Positions 24,630-33,264 are shown, numbered from the stretch's first letter. The stretch: DNA of 52,904 bases from Hallerella sp963597395 (GCA_963597395.1 CAVBPX010000010.1:1-52904); one strand, 5' to 3'. A program made the numbers and translations. Notes: a model not told the origin generated them from the letters alone.

Positions 24630-25250
24630 ACTCATTGCGCCCTGGACTTCGCCCATTTCAAGAGCCTTGGCGGTTCCAATCGCATGGGATGCGGTCCCGA
24701 TGGCTACGCCCTGCGCAACGGGATGCCTAATTTTACAAACCTTGCAGACAAAAGGCGCGACAACTCCGCCGGTAATGCCCGTGATGACAATCGAAGCAAT
24801 GGTGATGGCCGGCACAGCGCCTATCTCCCTTGAAAGTTCGATCCCCATCGGAATGGTGATGGACTTCGGAAAAAGGGAAACGGAAAGTTCACCGGAAAGT
24901 CCAAAAAGTTTTGAAAGAAGGAGCACCAAAAAGAACGACGTGAAGCATCCGGCGAGAATCCCGATGACAATCGGAACGAGATTCTTTTTCAGATTGTCGA
25001 GCTGCCTGTAAAGCGGTACCGCCAAAACGGCCGTAACCGGTGCGAGGAAAATGGAAATGTAGTCGCCGCCGATGTTGTAGGTTTCGAGTTCGATTCCCGT
25101 AAGAAGTAAAAATCCGATGATAAGGACGCTTGCCACAAGAATCGGATTACAGATGGAGAGCCTGAATTTTCGACTGAGAAAAACGCCGAATTCATAGGCG
25201 GTAATCGTGAGGACAATTCCAAAAAACGGCGTGTTCAGAACTTCATTCAC
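24552..25250 (-). CDS. lrgB: LrgB/CidB-family membrane protein
   Basis: A 232-residue integral membrane protein of the LrgB family, encoded with LrgA. It has several hydrophobic helices, KSITIPMGIELSREIGAVPA and the conserved GTASHAIGTAKALEMGE motif near the C terminus. LrgAB proteins were described as controllers of murein hydrolase activity and in some bacteria act in pyruvate uptake; which applies here is unknown. The GTG at 25250 overlaps the lrgA stop (GTGAATGA) and follows AAAGGAAG. A TTG at 25268 is in frame but less likely. The 3' end overlaps ttcA. Confidence 0.88.
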   Translation of the reverse strand: MNEVLNTPFFGIVLTITAYEFGVFLSRKFRLSICNPILVASVLIIGFLLLTGIELETYNIGGDYISIFLAPVTAVLAVPLYRQLDNLKKNLVPIVIGILAGCFTSFFLVLLLSKLFGLSGELSVSLFPKSITIPMGIELSREIGAVPAITIASIVITGITGGVVAPFVCKVCKIRHPVAQGVAIGTASHAIGTAKALEMGEVQGAMSSLAIGVTGIFTSILVPVLLHFQIFG

Positions 25251-25608
25251 GGCGGTGCTTCCTTTCAAAACGCCCGGCGAAAAAGTCGGTGACTTTCCCT
25301 GTGACGGCCATCGTGAAAACGGTCGTCACAACGCAAAGTAAAATCAGAACGGGAATGTTCCCCTTGAGCGTTCCGTAAACGGCGAGAATTCCGATGCTCG
25401 GCGGCAAAAAGAAGAAGGGGAGCCTTTTCAGAAAAAAGTCGGACATCTCCGCAATCTGCTCGACCTTGACGATTTTTGTGCACAACAGAAAAAACAGGAT
25501 GAGCATCGCCGTAATATTGCTCGGAAGCGGGAAACCGCATACGCGGTGAAAAAAGTCCCCGATAAAGCACACGGAAAGGATCAGGGCCAGCTGGAGTAAA
25601 AGTCTCAT
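25243..25608 (-). CDS. lrgA: LrgA/CidA-family holin-like membrane protein
   Basis: A 121-residue membrane protein with four predicted helices. LPSNITAMLILFFLLCTKIV and FFLPPSIGILAVYG match the LrgA family. The frame is open upstream, but the ATG at 25608 places the first helix at the N terminus as usual. A minus-strand TATCTT box at 25624-25619 lies only 10 bases upstream, so the leader would be very short. The stop overlaps the lrgB start by 8 bases. Confidence 0.88.
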   Translation of the reverse strand: MRLLLQLALILSVCFIGDFFHRVCGFPLPSNITAMLILFFLLCTKIVKVEQIAEMSDFFLKRLPFFFLPPSIGILAVYGTLKGNIPVLILLCVVTTVFTMAVTGKVTDFFAGRFERKHRRE

Positions 25609-25718
25609 AGCGGGTCGAAAGATAGAAACTTGTCGCCGTAAAAAAACTAAATTTTTCCTACCGCCAGATGTCGTATTTCTGGGGAACCGGGCGAGAACCG
25701 CCCACAAAAGGATTCTTT

Positions 25719-27656
25719 ATGTCTCAAATCGAACTCACTTTTCCCGATGGCTCCGTACGTTCCGTAGCATCGGGAATCACCGGCAAGGAAATCGCGGAGG
25801 GAATTTCCCAGGGGCTTGCCCGCAAGGCTCTGGGTGTTAAGCTCGGCGACAAGGTTTTGGACCTTTCCCGCCCGCTCACGGAAAGCGGTAACATCCGGAT
25901 TATCACGCCGTCTAACGACGACCCCGATGCGCTGATGCTTCTCCGTCATTCCTGCAGCCACGTTCTTGCCGAAGCCGTTTGCGACCTTTTTCCCGGAACA
26001 AAGCTTGCTTACGGTCCCGCCATTGAAAAAGGCTTCTACTACGATTTGATGACGCCCGTTCCGCTCAAGGAAGACGATTTCCCGAAAATCGAAAAGCGGA
26101 TGAAGGAAATCATCCAGGAAGACCGCCCCTTTACGCGCGTCGAAGTTTCGGCCGAAGAAGGCCTTGCGCGCACCGCGGGCGATAAGTACAAGCACGACAA
26201 TGTCGAACGCGCCATCGAACGCGAAGGCAAGGATTGCAAAATCAGTTTTTATGCGACGGGCGAACCGGGCAAGAACTGGGAAGACCTTTGCGCGGGGCCC
26301 CACGTCCCGAGTACGGGAAAGCTCAAGTGCTTCAAGATTCTCTCTCTCGCCGGAGCCTATTGGCACGGTGACCAGAAGTCCGATCAGCTGACCCGCATTT
26401 ACGGAACCTGCTTTGCCGACAAGGACGGCCTTGCCAAGTATGTGAAGTTCCTGGAGGAGGCCGCCAAGCGCGACCACCGGAAAATAGGCAAGGAAATGGA
26501 TCTTTACCACATCGAGGATCATTCTCCCGGCATGGTGTTCTGGCATCCGAAGGGAACCAAGATGGTGAACGCCCTCAAGGATTATATCCGCGGAAAGATT
26601 GACCATCGCGGATATCTGGAAGTCATCACTCCTGAAATTGTGAACAAGGTTCTCTGGATAAAGTCCGGGCATGCGGACAAGTATAACGAGAACATGTTCA
26701 AGACGCTTGCGGGCGACGTGGAAATGGCCGTGAAGCCAATGAACTGTCCCTGCCACATCCTGATTTTCAATTCGCAGCTCCGCAGCTGGCGCGATCTGCC
26801 GATGCGCCTTGCCGAATTCGGAAAGTGCCACCGTTACGAACCCGCCGGAACCATGCACGGTCTAATGCGCGTCCGCGGATTTGTGCAGGACGATGCACAC
26901 ATTTTCTGCACCGAGGATCAGATTGCAAGCGAAGTCGCAAACTTCTGCCATTTGGTCAAGGAAATTTACCACGACTTCGGATTTGACGATGTGAAGGTAA
27001 AATTTTCGACCCGTCCCGCAAAGCGCGTGGGAAGCGATGAAATCTGGGACAAGGCGGAAGCCGCTCTTGCCGAGGCGACAAAGCTCGCCGGTCTTGACTA
27101 TGTGCTGAATCCGGGCGAAGGCGCCTTCTACGGCCCGAAGCTTGAATTTACGCTGAAGGATTCCCTCGGACGCGATTGGCAGTGCGGAACCATTCAGGTC
27201 GATTTCAACTTGCCGCAGCGCCTTGGAGCGGAATATGTCGGCAAGGACAACCAGAAGCACATTCCGGTGATGCTTCACCGTGCAGCGGTCGGCTCCATCG
27301 AGCGTTTTCTCGGTATTCTCATCGAGGAATACATGGGAGACTTCCCGCTGTGGCTTGCGCCCGTCCAGGCCCGAGTTCTTCCCATCTCCGAAAAGTTCGT
27401 TGAATATGCGAACAAGGTCAAGGGCGAACTCGAAACCGCCGGTGTTCGCGTCGAAGTCGATGAGTCGAACGAAAAGCTCGGCTACAAGATTCGTCAGTGC
27501 GAATTGCAAAAGGTGCCGTATCTGCTGATCGTCGGCGAAAAGGAAGTGACAGAAAATGTCATTTCCGTCCGCAAGCGCAAGGACGGCGACAAGGGTTCGA
27601 TGACCGTTGCGGACTTCCTTTCGATGACCGCGGACGACCGCAAGGTCGTGCGTTAA
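25719..27656 (+). CDS. thrS: Threonine-tRNA ligase
   Basis: ThrS charges tRNA-Thr. The 645-residue protein has an N-terminal TGS domain (1-60), an editing domain with HSCSH and CAGPHVPS, the class II catalytic core with KPMNCPCH, FGKCHRYEPAG (motif 2) and HRAAVGSIERFLGIL (motif 3), and a C-terminal anticodon-binding domain. The ATG at 25719 follows AAAGGA by 6 bases; earlier in-frame starts lack such a site. A strong bidirectional terminator follows. Confidence 0.97.
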   Translation: MSQIELTFPDGSVRSVASGITGKEIAEGISQGLARKALGVKLGDKVLDLSRPLTESGNIRIITPSNDDPDALMLLRHSCSHVLAEAVCDLFPGTKLAYGPAIEKGFYYDLMTPVPLKEDDFPKIEKRMKEIIQEDRPFTRVEVSAEEGLARTAGDKYKHDNVERAIEREGKDCKISFYATGEPGKNWEDLCAGPHVPSTGKLKCFKILSLAGAYWHGDQKSDQLTRIYGTCFADKDGLAKYVKFLEEAAKRDHRKIGKEMDLYHIEDHSPGMVFWHPKGTKMVNALKDYIRGKIDHRGYLEVITPEIVNKVLWIKSGHADKYNENMFKTLAGDVEMAVKPMNCPCHILIFNSQLRSWRDLPMRLAEFGKCHRYEPAGTMHGLMRVRGFVQDDAHIFCTEDQIASEVANFCHLVKEIYHDFGFDDVKVKFSTRPAKRVGSDEIWDKAEAALAEATKLAGLDYVLNPGEGAFYGPKLEFTLKDSLGRDWQCGTIQVDFNLPQRLGAEYVGKDNQKHIPVMLHRAAVGSIERFLGILIEEYMGDFPLWLAPVQARVLPISEKFVEYANKVKGELETAGVRVEVDESNEKLGYKIRQCELQKVPYLLIVGEKEVTENVISVRKRKDGDKGSMTVADFLSMTADDRKVVR

Positions 27657-27680
27657 GACGGTTCTTGGTTTAAAAAATCA

Positions 27681-27714
27681 AATCGCAGGCTCCAAAGAGC
27701 CTGCGATTTTTTTT
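27681..27714. terminator. Bidirectional terminator (thrS / pseudopilin gene)
   Basis: AATCGCAGGCTC, loop CAAA and GAGCCTGCGATT make a 12-bp stem followed by a T run. The opposite strand also ends in a T-rich stretch. It serves thrS and the convergent pilin-like gene. Confidence 0.9.
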
Positions 27715-27731
27715 ACATCTTTCAAAAACTT

Positions 27732-28322
27732 TTATTCAACGCCGTTCGGCAAGTAGGGCGCAATCGGATTTGAACTGCTGAGGCTCGTCGAAATGAATTT
27801 TTCGTAGGCGCCTCCGCCCGTTGCGGTCTTGCAATTCGACTCTTGTTCGGCGGAAAAAATCCGGGTGCTGCCGTTGCTAAAAAGTGCGGCGCCGTAGCAT
27901 GCCCATCCGCCGTTTGCAATTTTTGCGCGAACCTCGACATTTGTAAAGCCCGCATCTTCAAAAAGCTTGCGGACCCGCCGGTAGGCATCCCCGTTGTCGG
28001 ATTCCCAGTTTCCGCCGTTGACGAGAACCTGGCCGCTTCCAAAATAATAGTTGAGCCCGTTGCTTGCCACGATGACCGCAAGAGACATCTGGCTTGCCGT
28101 CAGATTGTTGACCTCGTCCTTTTCCGTCGGGAACAAAACCGTTTCGGTTTCAAAGGCGCGTTTCAGAATGTTGCTGAGCTCGACGGCATTCGTCGCATCG
28201 ATTTTCCGGTTGGTGCGTTCAATGGTTTCGAACAGTTTCGGAACGCCGACGGTGGCCAAAATGCCGATGATGACCACGACGACCATAATTTCGACAAATG
28301 TAAATCCTTTCTTTGCAGGCAT
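27732..28322 (-). CDS. Type IV pilin / pseudopilin-like protein
   Basis: A 196-residue protein with a class III signal: PAKKG then FTFVEIMVVVVIIGILA, so prepilin peptidase should cut after Gly 6 and leave Phe1 and Glu5. The C-terminal domain has two cysteines (WACYG and SNCKT) that could form a disulfide, as in many pilins and type II secretion pseudopilins. The ATG at 28322 has GGAG six bases upstream; an ATG four codons earlier overlaps this site. No other pilus or secretion genes are nearby, so the assembly system is encoded elsewhere. Confidence 0.85.
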   Translation of the reverse strand: MPAKKGFTFVEIMVVVVIIGILATVGVPKLFETIERTNRKIDATNAVELSNILKRAFETETVLFPTEKDEVNNLTASQMSLAVIVASNGLNYYFGSGQVLVNGGNWESDNGDAYRRVRKLFEDAGFTNVEVRAKIANGGWACYGAALFSNGSTRIFSAEQESNCKTATGGGAYEKFISTSLSSSNPIAPYLPNGVE

Positions 28323-28439
28323 GGAATGCTCCATTGGTAAAGTGAAAATGGACTGTCGTTAAAAATACATAGAAAGTAAGAAGAATGAAAAAAATATTTT
28401 CGGGAAATGCGCAAAATCGCATTCCCCTGTGATTTTTGT

Positions 28440-28445
28440 TATATT
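28440..28445 (+). promoter_or_regulatory. -10 box of the 28453 orphan gene
   Basis: TATATT ends 7 bases before the ATG at 28453. A transcription start at the usual distance would fall on the start codon. Confidence 0.55.
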
Positions 28446-28452
28446 CAAGGCC

Positions 28453-28875
28453 ATGCAAAGCATCGAGTCCGCCATCCGAGAACGTTCGCCGCTTCTAAAG
28501 GAAGATTCGGCGGTGTTCCGCGAGCTTTCAAGATTTTTTGGCGAAGGGGCAAAAATTGCGACGGACCGCCGGGACCTGCGGGACTTTCTCGCTCCGCACA
28601 GGCTCTACAAGGTCGTGAAGATTTCCGAAAATTCCTGGATGAAATGTGCCTACGCCCTCATAGAACGTTTTCCGGAATGCCTTTCGGCGCTCGGCATGCT
28701 GCGCTATTACACGTCCGCATCGGAAAAGGTCTTTTGGCAGGATGTGGAAAAGGCGGAAAATATCATCGCAAAAGCGCTTACGCCGGATTCCTACGGATGG
28801 GAACCGGATGCCTTTACCGTTTTCGCGGACAAAGAAAACAAAAATTTTTCGCTCACGGTGATTGTCGCCCTATGA
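28453..28875 (+). CDS. Hypothetical protein
   Basis: A 140-residue soluble, probably cytoplasmic protein that I do not recognise. It begins QSIESAIRERSPLLKE, is mostly helical and amphipathic, and ends in a strand-like NFSLTVIVAL. Cys, Trp and Tyr are scattered without a metal-binding pattern. It has its own -10 box close to the ATG, and no ribosome-binding site at a usable distance. Base composition resembles the surrounding housekeeping genes, so it is not obviously recent. Dispersed repeat copy E begins 6 bases after its stop codon. Confidence 0.7.
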   Translation: MQSIESAIRERSPLLKEDSAVFRELSRFFGEGAKIATDRRDLRDFLAPHRLYKVVKISENSWMKCAYALIERFPECLSALGMLRYYTSASEKVFWQDVEKAENIIAKALTPDSYGWEPDAFTVFADKENKNFSLTVIVAL

Positions 28876-28881
28876 ATCAAA

Positions 28882-29006
28882 AGGGCACCTCTAAAAATTC
28901 AATTTTCAAAAATTTGGTTGCGACGCTTCGCGCTGATTCGTCCCGCCCTGCCATCGCTTGGTCTCACTCAAATTTCCCCCTCCAAAGCAATTTTTAGAGG
29001 TTCCCT
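28882..29006 (+). repeat. Dispersed repeat copy E (complete)
   Basis: A 125-bp element bounded by AGGGCACCTCTAAAAATT and the inverted AATTTTTAGAGGTTCCCT. The left arm continues CAATTTTCAAAAATTTGG, the middle contains GACGCTTCGCGC, and the right arm contains GGTCTCACTCAAATT. No transposase is encoded. It abuts the broken PIN-like gene and replaces that gene's 5' end. Confidence 0.9.
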
Positions 29007-29512
29007 TATGTTTTTGCCGGCTCGTCGCAGAAAAATATCAAGATTGAACTTGTTCAAAAAGTTCAAAAGTTTGGATCGCGGCTTACTTGGATAGAAGTGA
29101 GCAGGCAGGGGCCGAATGCCTTGGATTTTCATATCGCCTATTATTTGGGAAAGCTTTCGAAAAATGACTCCAAGGTATATTGTCATATTATTTCAAAAGA
29201 TAAAGGATTTGATGCGTTAATTGATTATACAAACGCAAAGGAAAAAGACAGGATATGGGTTGATCGGGTAGAAAGCATTGATGAAATTCCACTTGTCAAG
29301 AAAAAAATTCGAATGACATTCTCGCTCTTGTGAAAAAACGGCTCGGTTCGAAACCTAGACCGGCCAGACTAAAAAAATTACAGAATGCAATAAAAACCTG
29401 GTTGAATCTTCAGGACATCGCTGTTATAAATGGAATTGTTGAAGTCTTAAAGAAAGAAAAATTTTTGACCATCGATGAAAATGGAAAACTTTCCTATTCA
29501 AAGGAATCTTGA
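29007..29512 (+). pseudogene. Broken PIN-like domain protein
   Basis: From 29010 one frame reads VFAGSSQKNIKIELVQKVQK and later GPNALDFHIAYYLGKL, then HIISKDKGFDALI. These are signatures of a PIN-like (NYN/PIN_7-type) ribonuclease-fold family. There is no start codon upstream in this frame, and the first 30 or so residues expected for the family are missing because repeat copy E occupies that place. Near a run of seven A (29301-29307) the frame shifts: the stop at 29333 ends one frame, while the continuation NDILALVKKRLGSKPRPARL runs in the next frame to 29512. The region is clearly more AT-rich than its neighbours, which suggests acquired DNA. Confidence 0.75.
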
Positions 29513-29573
29513 ACGGACAATTGAACTTTTCCCCTTAAAAACACTTGATTTTCGAGGGTGTTCGGGCGGAAAG

Positions 29574-29602
29574 TTGCATTTGACGGCTTGATTTTCTACA
29601 TT
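29574..29602 (+). promoter_or_regulatory. Promoter of the tyrS operon
   Basis: TTGCAT (29574-29579), 17 bases, TACATT (29597-29602), about 34 bases before the tyrS ATG. Confidence 0.6.
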
Positions 29603-29635
29603 AGTCGGAAAATATTCAAAAGGATTTTGAAAACG

Positions 29636-30853
29636 ATGCAATTTCCTCCAGTCAAAGAACAGATGGACATCCTTCTCCGCGGTGTTGCGGAGATAATCCC
29701 CGCCGACGAACTCGAACAGAAGCTTCAGAAGTCCTACGATACGGGAGTTCCGCTGCGCGTCAAGCTCGGCGTGGACCCGACCGCTCCGGACGTGCATCTC
29801 GGCCACACGGTCGTCATGCGCAAGCTCCGCCAGTTCCAGGATCTCGGCCACACGGTCGTCCTTATCGTCGGAGACTATACGGCCCAAATCGGCGACCCTT
29901 CCGGAAGGAACAAGGCGCGTCCTCGCCTTTCGCACGAAAAGGTTCTCGAAAACGCGAAGGAATATCAGCAGCAGTTTTTCCGGGTTGTCCGCGAAGACCG
30001 CGTCGAAATCCATTACAACGGCGAATGGTTCAGCAAGCTGCCGTTTTCCAAGGTGACGGAACTCATGGGCCAGTTTACTGTCGCCCAGATGCTCGAACGC
30101 GAGGACTTCCACAACCGCTATGCGTCGAACAGTCCCATCAGCCTGCACGAGTTTATGTATCCGATGATGCAGGGCTTCGATTCCGTAGCCATCCGGAGCG
30201 ATGTCGAACTCGGCGGAACGGACCAAAAGTTCAACGTGTGCCGCGGCCGCGATCTGCAGGTCTATGAAAAGATGCCGTCCCAAATCGGCATGTTCATGCC
30301 TATTCTCCTCGGAACGGACGGCAAGGCCAAGATGAGCAAGAGCCTCGGAAACTACGTAGGCGTGAGCGAACCCGCCGACGTGATGTATCACAAAATCTAC
30401 AACCTGGCCGATTCGATCGTCGAAAACTGGTTTGAGCTTTTGACCGACATCCCGCTTTCCGAAGTTAGGAAGATGATGGCGGATATAGCAAGCGGCACAC
30501 TCAATCCGAACGTCGCCAAGGACCTTCTCGCGAAGGACATCGTCTCGCAGTACTACGGAAAGGAAGCCGCCGAAGCCGCGGCGCTCAAGGAAAAGGAAGT
30601 CCATAGCGGAAATGCGATTCCGTCCGACGCCAAGGAATGCTCGGTTGCTCCGGGAACTTACAAGGCAATCGATCTTCTCGTCGAAATCAAGGCTTTCGCT
30701 TCCAAGGGCGAAGCCCGTCGCATGGTCCAGAACGGCGGCGTGAAGGTCGCGGGTGAAAAACTTTCCGACGCTATGTCCGAAATTTCGCTTTCGGGCGTGG
30801 ACAAGCTTCTCGTCCAGGTCGGAAAGCGCAACTTCTTCAAGGTGAACTTCTAA
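29636..30853 (+). CDS. tyrS: Tyrosine-tRNA ligase
   Basis: TyrS charges tRNA-Tyr. The 405-residue class I enzyme has HLGH (54-57), ELGGTDQKFN and KMSKS (232-236), and ends in an S4 RNA-binding domain (about 340-400). The ATG at 29636 is chosen; AAGGA lies 11 bases upstream, and earlier in-frame codons give a non-conserved extension that crosses the promoter. Its TAA shares one base with the next ATG. Confidence 0.96.
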   Translation: MQFPPVKEQMDILLRGVAEIIPADELEQKLQKSYDTGVPLRVKLGVDPTAPDVHLGHTVVMRKLRQFQDLGHTVVLIVGDYTAQIGDPSGRNKARPRLSHEKVLENAKEYQQQFFRVVREDRVEIHYNGEWFSKLPFSKVTELMGQFTVAQMLEREDFHNRYASNSPISLHEFMYPMMQGFDSVAIRSDVELGGTDQKFNVCRGRDLQVYEKMPSQIGMFMPILLGTDGKAKMSKSLGNYVGVSEPADVMYHKIYNLADSIVENWFELLTDIPLSEVRKMMADIASGTLNPNVAKDLLAKDIVSQYYGKEAAEAAALKEKEVHSGNAIPSDAKECSVAPGTYKAIDLLVEIKAFASKGEARRMVQNGGVKVAGEKLSDAMSEISLSGVDKLLVQVGKRNFFKVNF

Positions 30854-31812
30854 TGACCGGCGACACCCTGATTCTGGGTCTCAACCCGACATGGCAAAGG
30901 CTCTTTCTTGTCGATGAATTCAAGCCGGGAGAGGTCAACCGCCTGTCCCGCGTCGAGGAATTCGCTTCGGGCAAGGGCATCAACTGTGCACGGGTCCTTC
31001 GGGTCCTGGGCGGGGACTTCATCCTGTCGCACTTTTTGGGCGGCGACCGCAGCGTCTCGATTTGCGACGAAATCGCCGCGGCCGGCATCCGTCAAATTCC
31101 CATTTGGATTGGAGCTTCGACCCGCATTTGCACAACTATCATGAGCAAGGGCGATACGACGGAACTCATCGAGCCTTCCCCGAAAATCACCGAAGCCGAA
31201 AACCGGGACTTTTTGCAGACCATCGGGGAAATCTGGAACGATGTCACGAACGTCGTCCTGTGCGGATCGATGCCCGCCGGTTTCCATATGGAAAACCTTT
31301 CCAAGCTGGATCTCAAAGGAAAACGCCTTTTTATCGATGCCGTCGAAGGCATTGACTACTGGCTCGAATACGGCGTCGAACTTCTCAAAATTAATTTGTC
31401 CGAATACTGCGAACTTTTGCAGCGCTTCGGCATTCCGCAAATCACGTCGAGCCCGCAATTCTGGAAAATGAGCGCCTCGACGCTTCTTGAACGGCTTCCC
31501 ATCAAAAATCTGGTCGTTACCGAGGAGGACGCTCCGATCCACGCGTTTTACACGCAGGAAGGAAAGTTCATGGGACTTTCCCTGCAGCCGCCTACGGTCA
31601 AGGTCGTAAACGACATCGGAGCGGGGGACTCTTTCCTCGCCGGATGGCTCGCCGCCGACTTTTTGGGGCTTCCCATCGCCGAGCGCCTCGCGAAGGCCGC
31701 CGCCGTTTCCGCGGCCCGCTGTGAAGTCGATCGCCCGTGGAACATTGACCTCGGACGCGTTTCCGCGCTCGAAGCGGACCTGATTCCCCTCGTCGAAAAG
31801 ATTGCGGACTGA
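30853..31812 (+). CDS. PfkB-family sugar kinase (1-phosphofructokinase/tagatose-6-phosphate kinase-like)
   Basis: A 319-residue ribokinase-fold kinase. NPTWQRLFLVDEFKPGEVNR and ASGKGINCARVL are the substrate side; LCGSMPAGF, KINLSEYCELL and the ATP/anion-hole motif GAGDSFLAGWLA follow. The order matches the 1-phosphofructokinase/tagatose-6-phosphate kinase subgroup, but the opening NPTW replaces the usual NPALD, so the substrate is uncertain. It is coupled to tyrS by a TAATG overlap and precedes mqnB. Confidence 0.82.
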   Translation: MTGDTLILGLNPTWQRLFLVDEFKPGEVNRLSRVEEFASGKGINCARVLRVLGGDFILSHFLGGDRSVSICDEIAAAGIRQIPIWIGASTRICTTIMSKGDTTELIEPSPKITEAENRDFLQTIGEIWNDVTNVVLCGSMPAGFHMENLSKLDLKGKRLFIDAVEGIDYWLEYGVELLKINLSEYCELLQRFGIPQITSSPQFWKMSASTLLERLPIKNLVVTEEDAPIHAFYTQEGKFMGLSLQPPTVKVVNDIGAGDSFLAGWLAADFLGLPIAERLAKAAAVSAARCEVDRPWNIDLGRVSALEADLIPLVEKIAD

Positions 31813-31813
31813 A

Positions 31814-32470
31814 ATGCGCCGTAACAAGACCCTCATTGCTATCCCGTCCCCGATGGAGTGGAAGGTTCTCTATCCCAAAATCCCTTTTGGGAAAACGGTC
31901 GAAAAGCCTTTGCCGTTAAACGCCCGCTTTGACGCGGCCTGTCTCGGCATCGGGCTTGTACGCTTTGCCGACAGCCTTTTGCGCATGCTCCTTGCGAAAA
32001 ACTATGCGACGGTCATTCTCGCAGGGGTCGCGGGTGCGCTCCCCGGAAGCGGTCTTCTGTCGGCAAACACGGTTCGGGTCGATGAGGAATGCGTCGCGGA
32101 CGAAGGCTACTTTGAAGGGGATTCCTTCAGGCCGTATTTCCGCCGCCCGCAAATTATCCGGGCGACTTCGTTCAGGGCCGCTCCGCCGCAAATCGCTTCG
32201 CTTCCTGGCGTCAGATGCGCCTCCGTCAACACGCTTACGGCGTTTCCCCGGGCGCTTGAATGCCGCGCCAGGTTCTTTGGTGCGCAAATCGAGGCAATGG
32301 AAGGCGCTTCGGCCTTTTCCGTCGCAAACGCACTCGGCGTCAAAATCTTTGAGGTTCGCACCATCAGCAATTTTACGGGCGACCTCGACGAGTCCCGCTG
32401 GAACTTGCGCGAATCGCTCCGCGCCCTTTCCGAAAACATCTTGAATCCGATCGTCCGGGGAAAGGCATGA
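31814..32470 (+). CDS. mqnB: Futalosine hydrolase
   Basis: MqnB removes a base from futalosine in the alternative menaquinone pathway. The 218-residue nucleosidase-phosphorylase-fold protein has VILAGVAGALPGS, then EAMEGASAFSVANALG and FEVRTISNFTGD, the nucleoside-binding pattern of this family (Met-Glu pair and a late Asp). It starts 1 base after the PfkB stop, and the stop overlaps the mqnD start by 4 bases. Confidence 0.85.
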   Translation: MRRNKTLIAIPSPMEWKVLYPKIPFGKTVEKPLPLNARFDAACLGIGLVRFADSLLRMLLAKNYATVILAGVAGALPGSGLLSANTVRVDEECVADEGYFEGDSFRPYFRRPQIIRATSFRAAPPQIASLPGVRCASVNTLTAFPRALECRARFFGAQIEAMEGASAFSVANALGVKIFEVRTISNFTGDLDESRWNLRESLRALSENILNPIVRGKA

Positions 32471-33264
32471 CAACGCTTCGGCTCGGAATTTCCACGTGCC
32501 CGAACGACACCTACATCTACGAGGCCCTTGTCTCCGGCATCCAGGGTTCTTCTTTCAAGTGGAACGTCGTCTTTGCCGATGTCCAGACCCTAAACGAAAT
32601 GGTTCTTCGGGGCGAACTGGACGTGGCGAAGGTGAGCTGCGGAGTCCTTCCGTTCGCCGAAAAAAATTACCGTCTCCTTTCCTGCGGCGGGGCTATGGGG
32701 TATTCCTGCGGCCCGCTCCTTCTTTCGTCATCGGAAAACGCCTTTGATCCGGAGAGCGTTACGGTTCTTCCCGGAAAGAATACGACGGCGGCCATGCTTT
32801 TTCGCTTTTGGGCTTCCGAAACGCTCGGCCTCTCCTCGCCCAAAGTCTCCTACGCCTTTTTCAACGAGGTCTATGACGCTCTTTGCGCAAAAAGAAGCCG
32901 TCAGGGGGTCGTCATCCACGAAAAACGCTTTACGTGGGCGCGTGACGGTCTCGGGCTTCTGACCGACCTGGGGGCCTTTTGGGAGCTTTGTACGCATTCC
33001 CCGATTCCCCTCGGCTGTGCCGTCGCCAAAAAGTCCCTAGGCGAAAGCGTCATCCTCGCTGTCGAGGACGAAATCCGCCAAAGCCTTTCCGTCGCAAACG
33101 CCCGGGCGAATCCCGTAACGGATTTTATCCGCGAAAAGGCCCAGATTGCGGACGATTCCGTCATCGAACAGCACATCCGCCTCTTTGTTTCGGACTTTAC
33201 GCGCGACATCGGCGACTCGGGCCGAAAAGCGCTCGAAATCCTAGCCAAACACGCTATTTTGTAA
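32467..33264 (+). CDS. mqnD: 1,4-dihydroxy-6-naphthoate synthase
   Basis: MqnD makes 1,4-dihydroxy-6-naphthoate from the cyclic futalosine derivative in the alternative menaquinone pathway. The 265-residue protein has the periplasmic-binding-protein-like fold with STCPNDTYIYEAL, FADVQTLNEMVLRGELDVAK, IHEKRFTWARDGLGLLTDLG and SPIPLGCAV, all close to the family pattern. The overlap with mqnB supports joint synthesis. The presence of both genes indicates menaquinone-based respiration by the futalosine route. Confidence 0.9.
   Translation: MTTLRLGISTCPNDTYIYEALVSGIQGSSFKWNVVFADVQTLNEMVLRGELDVAKVSCGVLPFAEKNYRLLSCGGAMGYSCGPLLLSSSENAFDPESVTVLPGKNTTAAMLFRFWASETLGLSSPKVSYAFFNEVYDALCAKRSRQGVVIHEKRFTWARDGLGLLTDLGAFWELCTHSPIPLGCAVAKKSLGESVILAVEDEIRQSLSVANARANPVTDFIREKAQIADDSVIEQHIRLFVSDFTRDIGDSGRKALEILAKHAIL

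Noticed and set aside
29301..29333. Programmed frameshift at the A7 run in the PIN-like gene
   Set aside because: A slippery A run could allow it, but the gene also lacks its 5' end, so simple decay or a sequencing error is more likely.
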